This document shows positions 4,625 through 5,598 of a stretch of DNA of 5,598 nucleotides, one piece after another. A program made the translations under genes and the position numbers. This DNA comes from an uncultured Acidimicrobiaceae bacterium (GTDB lineage Bacteria > Actinomycetota > Acidimicrobiia > Acidimicrobiales > Microtrichaceae). Under the pieces are notes generated by a model, which had not been told where the DNA came from, made no database searches, and worked only from the letters and a program-made list of their open reading frames with translations. Position 1 is the stretch's first letter. The number at the start of each line of letters is the position of its first letter. The stretch spans positions 1-5,598 of the forward strand of contig CALMLJ010000551.1 in the NCBI GenBank assembly GCA_937868025.1, read 5' to 3'.

Positions 4625-5598
4625 ATGGCCGGATCGGTGATTCTCAGCGGGGCGCGTACCCCGATCGGCAAGTTGGCGGGCTCGCTCGCCGGATTCAGCG
4701 GTACCGATCTCGGCGGTCTCGCCATCAAGGCCGCCCTCGAGCGCGCCGGCCTCTCCGGCGACCAGGTCGACTACGTGTTCATGGGCCAGGTGCTCCTCGC
4801 CGGCGCCGGCCAGATGACGGCCCGCCAGGCGGCCGTCAAGGGCGGCATCCCCATGTCGGTCCCGTCGACGACCATCAACAAGGTCTGCCTGTCGGGCATC
4901 AACTCGATCATGATGGCCGACCTCCTCATCCAGTCCGGTCAGGCCGACGTCGTCGTCGCCGGCGGTATGGAGTCCATGACCAACGCCCCCTACCTGCTCC
5001 CCGACGCCCGCAGCGGTATGCGCATGGGTGACAAGAAGGTCATCGACTCGATGATGTTCGACGGCCTCTTCTGCGCCATCGACCAGGTCCCCATGGGTGG
5101 CGGAACCGAGAAGTACGCCGGAGCCGCCGGGCTCACCCGCGACGAGCAGGACCAGGTCGCCTACCTCTCCAACGAGCGCGCGGCCCGTGCCCAGAAGGAC
5201 GGTCTGTTCGACAACGAGATCGTCAACGTCGAGATCCCCCAGCGCAAGGGCGACCCGGTCGTGTTCTCGTCCGACGAGGGCGTCCGCGGCGACACCACGC
5301 TCGACTCGCTCGGCAAGCTCCGCCCCGCCTTCGACAAGGAAGGCAACATCACCGCCGGCAACGCCAGCCAGATCTCCGACGGCGGCGCTGCCGTGGTCGT
5401 GACCTCGAAGGCGTTCGCCGAGAAGGCCGGCATCACCCCGCTGGGCGAGATCCTGGGCAACGGCCAGGTGGCCGGTCCCGACGCCTCGCTGCTCACCCAG
5501 CCGAGCCGTGCGATCTTCCAGGCGCTCGAGCGCGCCGGCAAGACCGTGTCCGACGTCGACCTGTTCGAGCTCAACGAGGCCTTCGCCGCCGTCGGCGT
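4625..5598 (+). CDS. phaA: Acetyl-CoA C-acetyltransferase (biosynthetic-type thiolase), C-terminus beyond the window
   Basis: Thiolase condenses two acetyl-CoA into acetoacetyl-CoA in the cytoplasm, the entry reaction of the ethylmalonyl-CoA pathway and of polyhydroxybutyrate synthesis. The first 324 codons are present of an expected 390 or so. It starts SVILSGARTPIGKLAGSLAG, the usual thiolase N-terminus. Cys88 in INKVCLSG is the acyl-accepting nucleophile. Further family blocks are GGMESMTNAPYLLP at 113-126, TAGNASQISDGGAA at 243-256 and LNEAFA at 316-321. The His of the GHP motif and the second catalytic Cys lie past the right edge. Length and motifs fit the acetoacetyl-CoA thiolase class, but degradative 3-ketoacyl-CoA thiolases share them, so the substrate rests partly on ccr and the epimerase nearby. 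The symbol phaA is used in that sense; atoB is an equivalent name. The gene has its own candidate promoter, a Crp-like site and a palindromic operator, so it is probably controlled separately from the lipoprotein gene 124 bp upstream. Confidence 0.9.
   Translation, partial: MAGSVILSGARTPIGKLAGSLAGFSGTDLGGLAIKAALERAGLSGDQVDYVFMGQVLLAGAGQMTARQAAVKGGIPMSVPSTTINKVCLSGINSIMMADLLIQSGQADVVVAGGMESMTNAPYLLPDARSGMRMGDKKVIDSMMFDGLFCAIDQVPMGGGTEKYAGAAGLTRDEQDQVAYLSNERAARAQKDGLFDNEIVNVEIPQRKGDPVVFSSDEGVRGDTTLDSLGKLRPAFDKEGNITAGNASQISDGGAAVVVTSKAFAEKAGITPLGEILGNGQVAGPDASLLTQPSRAIFQALERAGKTVSDVDLFELNEAFAAVG

Overview
The window is GC-rich, protein-dense bacterial DNA with short intergenic gaps and GTC/CTC/GCC-biased codons. 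An actinobacterium is the best guess, and the protein style (RDD membrane protein with a Pro-rich tail, actinobacterial-looking lipoprotein, Ccr) would suit the Acidimicrobiia. That placement is inference from protein style, not a database result. I see no tRNA, rRNA, insertion sequence, phage gene or CRISPR array.

Layout from left to right: (1) the 5' end of a minus-strand VOC-family gene, probably methylmalonyl-/ethylmalonyl-CoA epimerase (1-101); (2) a minus-strand HAD-family hydrolase (173-781); (3) a 106-bp divergent intergenic region; (4) a plus-strand seven-helix membrane protein joining an RDD-like domain, a DUF4190-like helix pair and a pseudopilin-like extracytoplasmic tail (888-2156); (5) a tail-to-tail junction whose two stop codons lie inside one perfect inverted repeat; (6) a minus-strand crotonyl-CoA carboxylase/reductase, Ccr (2160-3518); (7) a 31-bp divergent gap and a plus-strand lipoprotein of unknown function (3550-4500); (8) a 124-bp regulatory region with a Crp-like site and a perfect 16-bp palindrome over a promoter; (9) the first 324 codons of an acetyl-CoA C-acetyltransferase-type thiolase (4625 to the window edge).

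Three of the six genes fit one pathway. The thiolase makes acetoacetyl-CoA from two acetyl-CoA, Ccr reductively carboxylates crotonyl-CoA to ethylmalonyl-CoA, and the epimerase acts on ethylmalonyl-/methylmalonyl-CoA. Together they mark an ethylmalonyl-CoA pathway locus, used for acetyl-CoA assimilation or to supply C4/C5 dicarboxylic acyl-CoA units. The reductase, dehydratase, mutase and lyase steps are not in view. The HAD hydrolase, membrane protein and lipoprotein have no obvious step in the pathway.

The most interesting non-coding signals are the thiolase control region, the apparently leaderless starts of the HAD and ccr genes, and the stop-codon hairpin between the convergent genes. 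I found no convincing evidence of a wholly new biological system. The unusual protein items are the three-part membrane protein and the uncharacterised cysteine-rich lipoprotein next to ccr.
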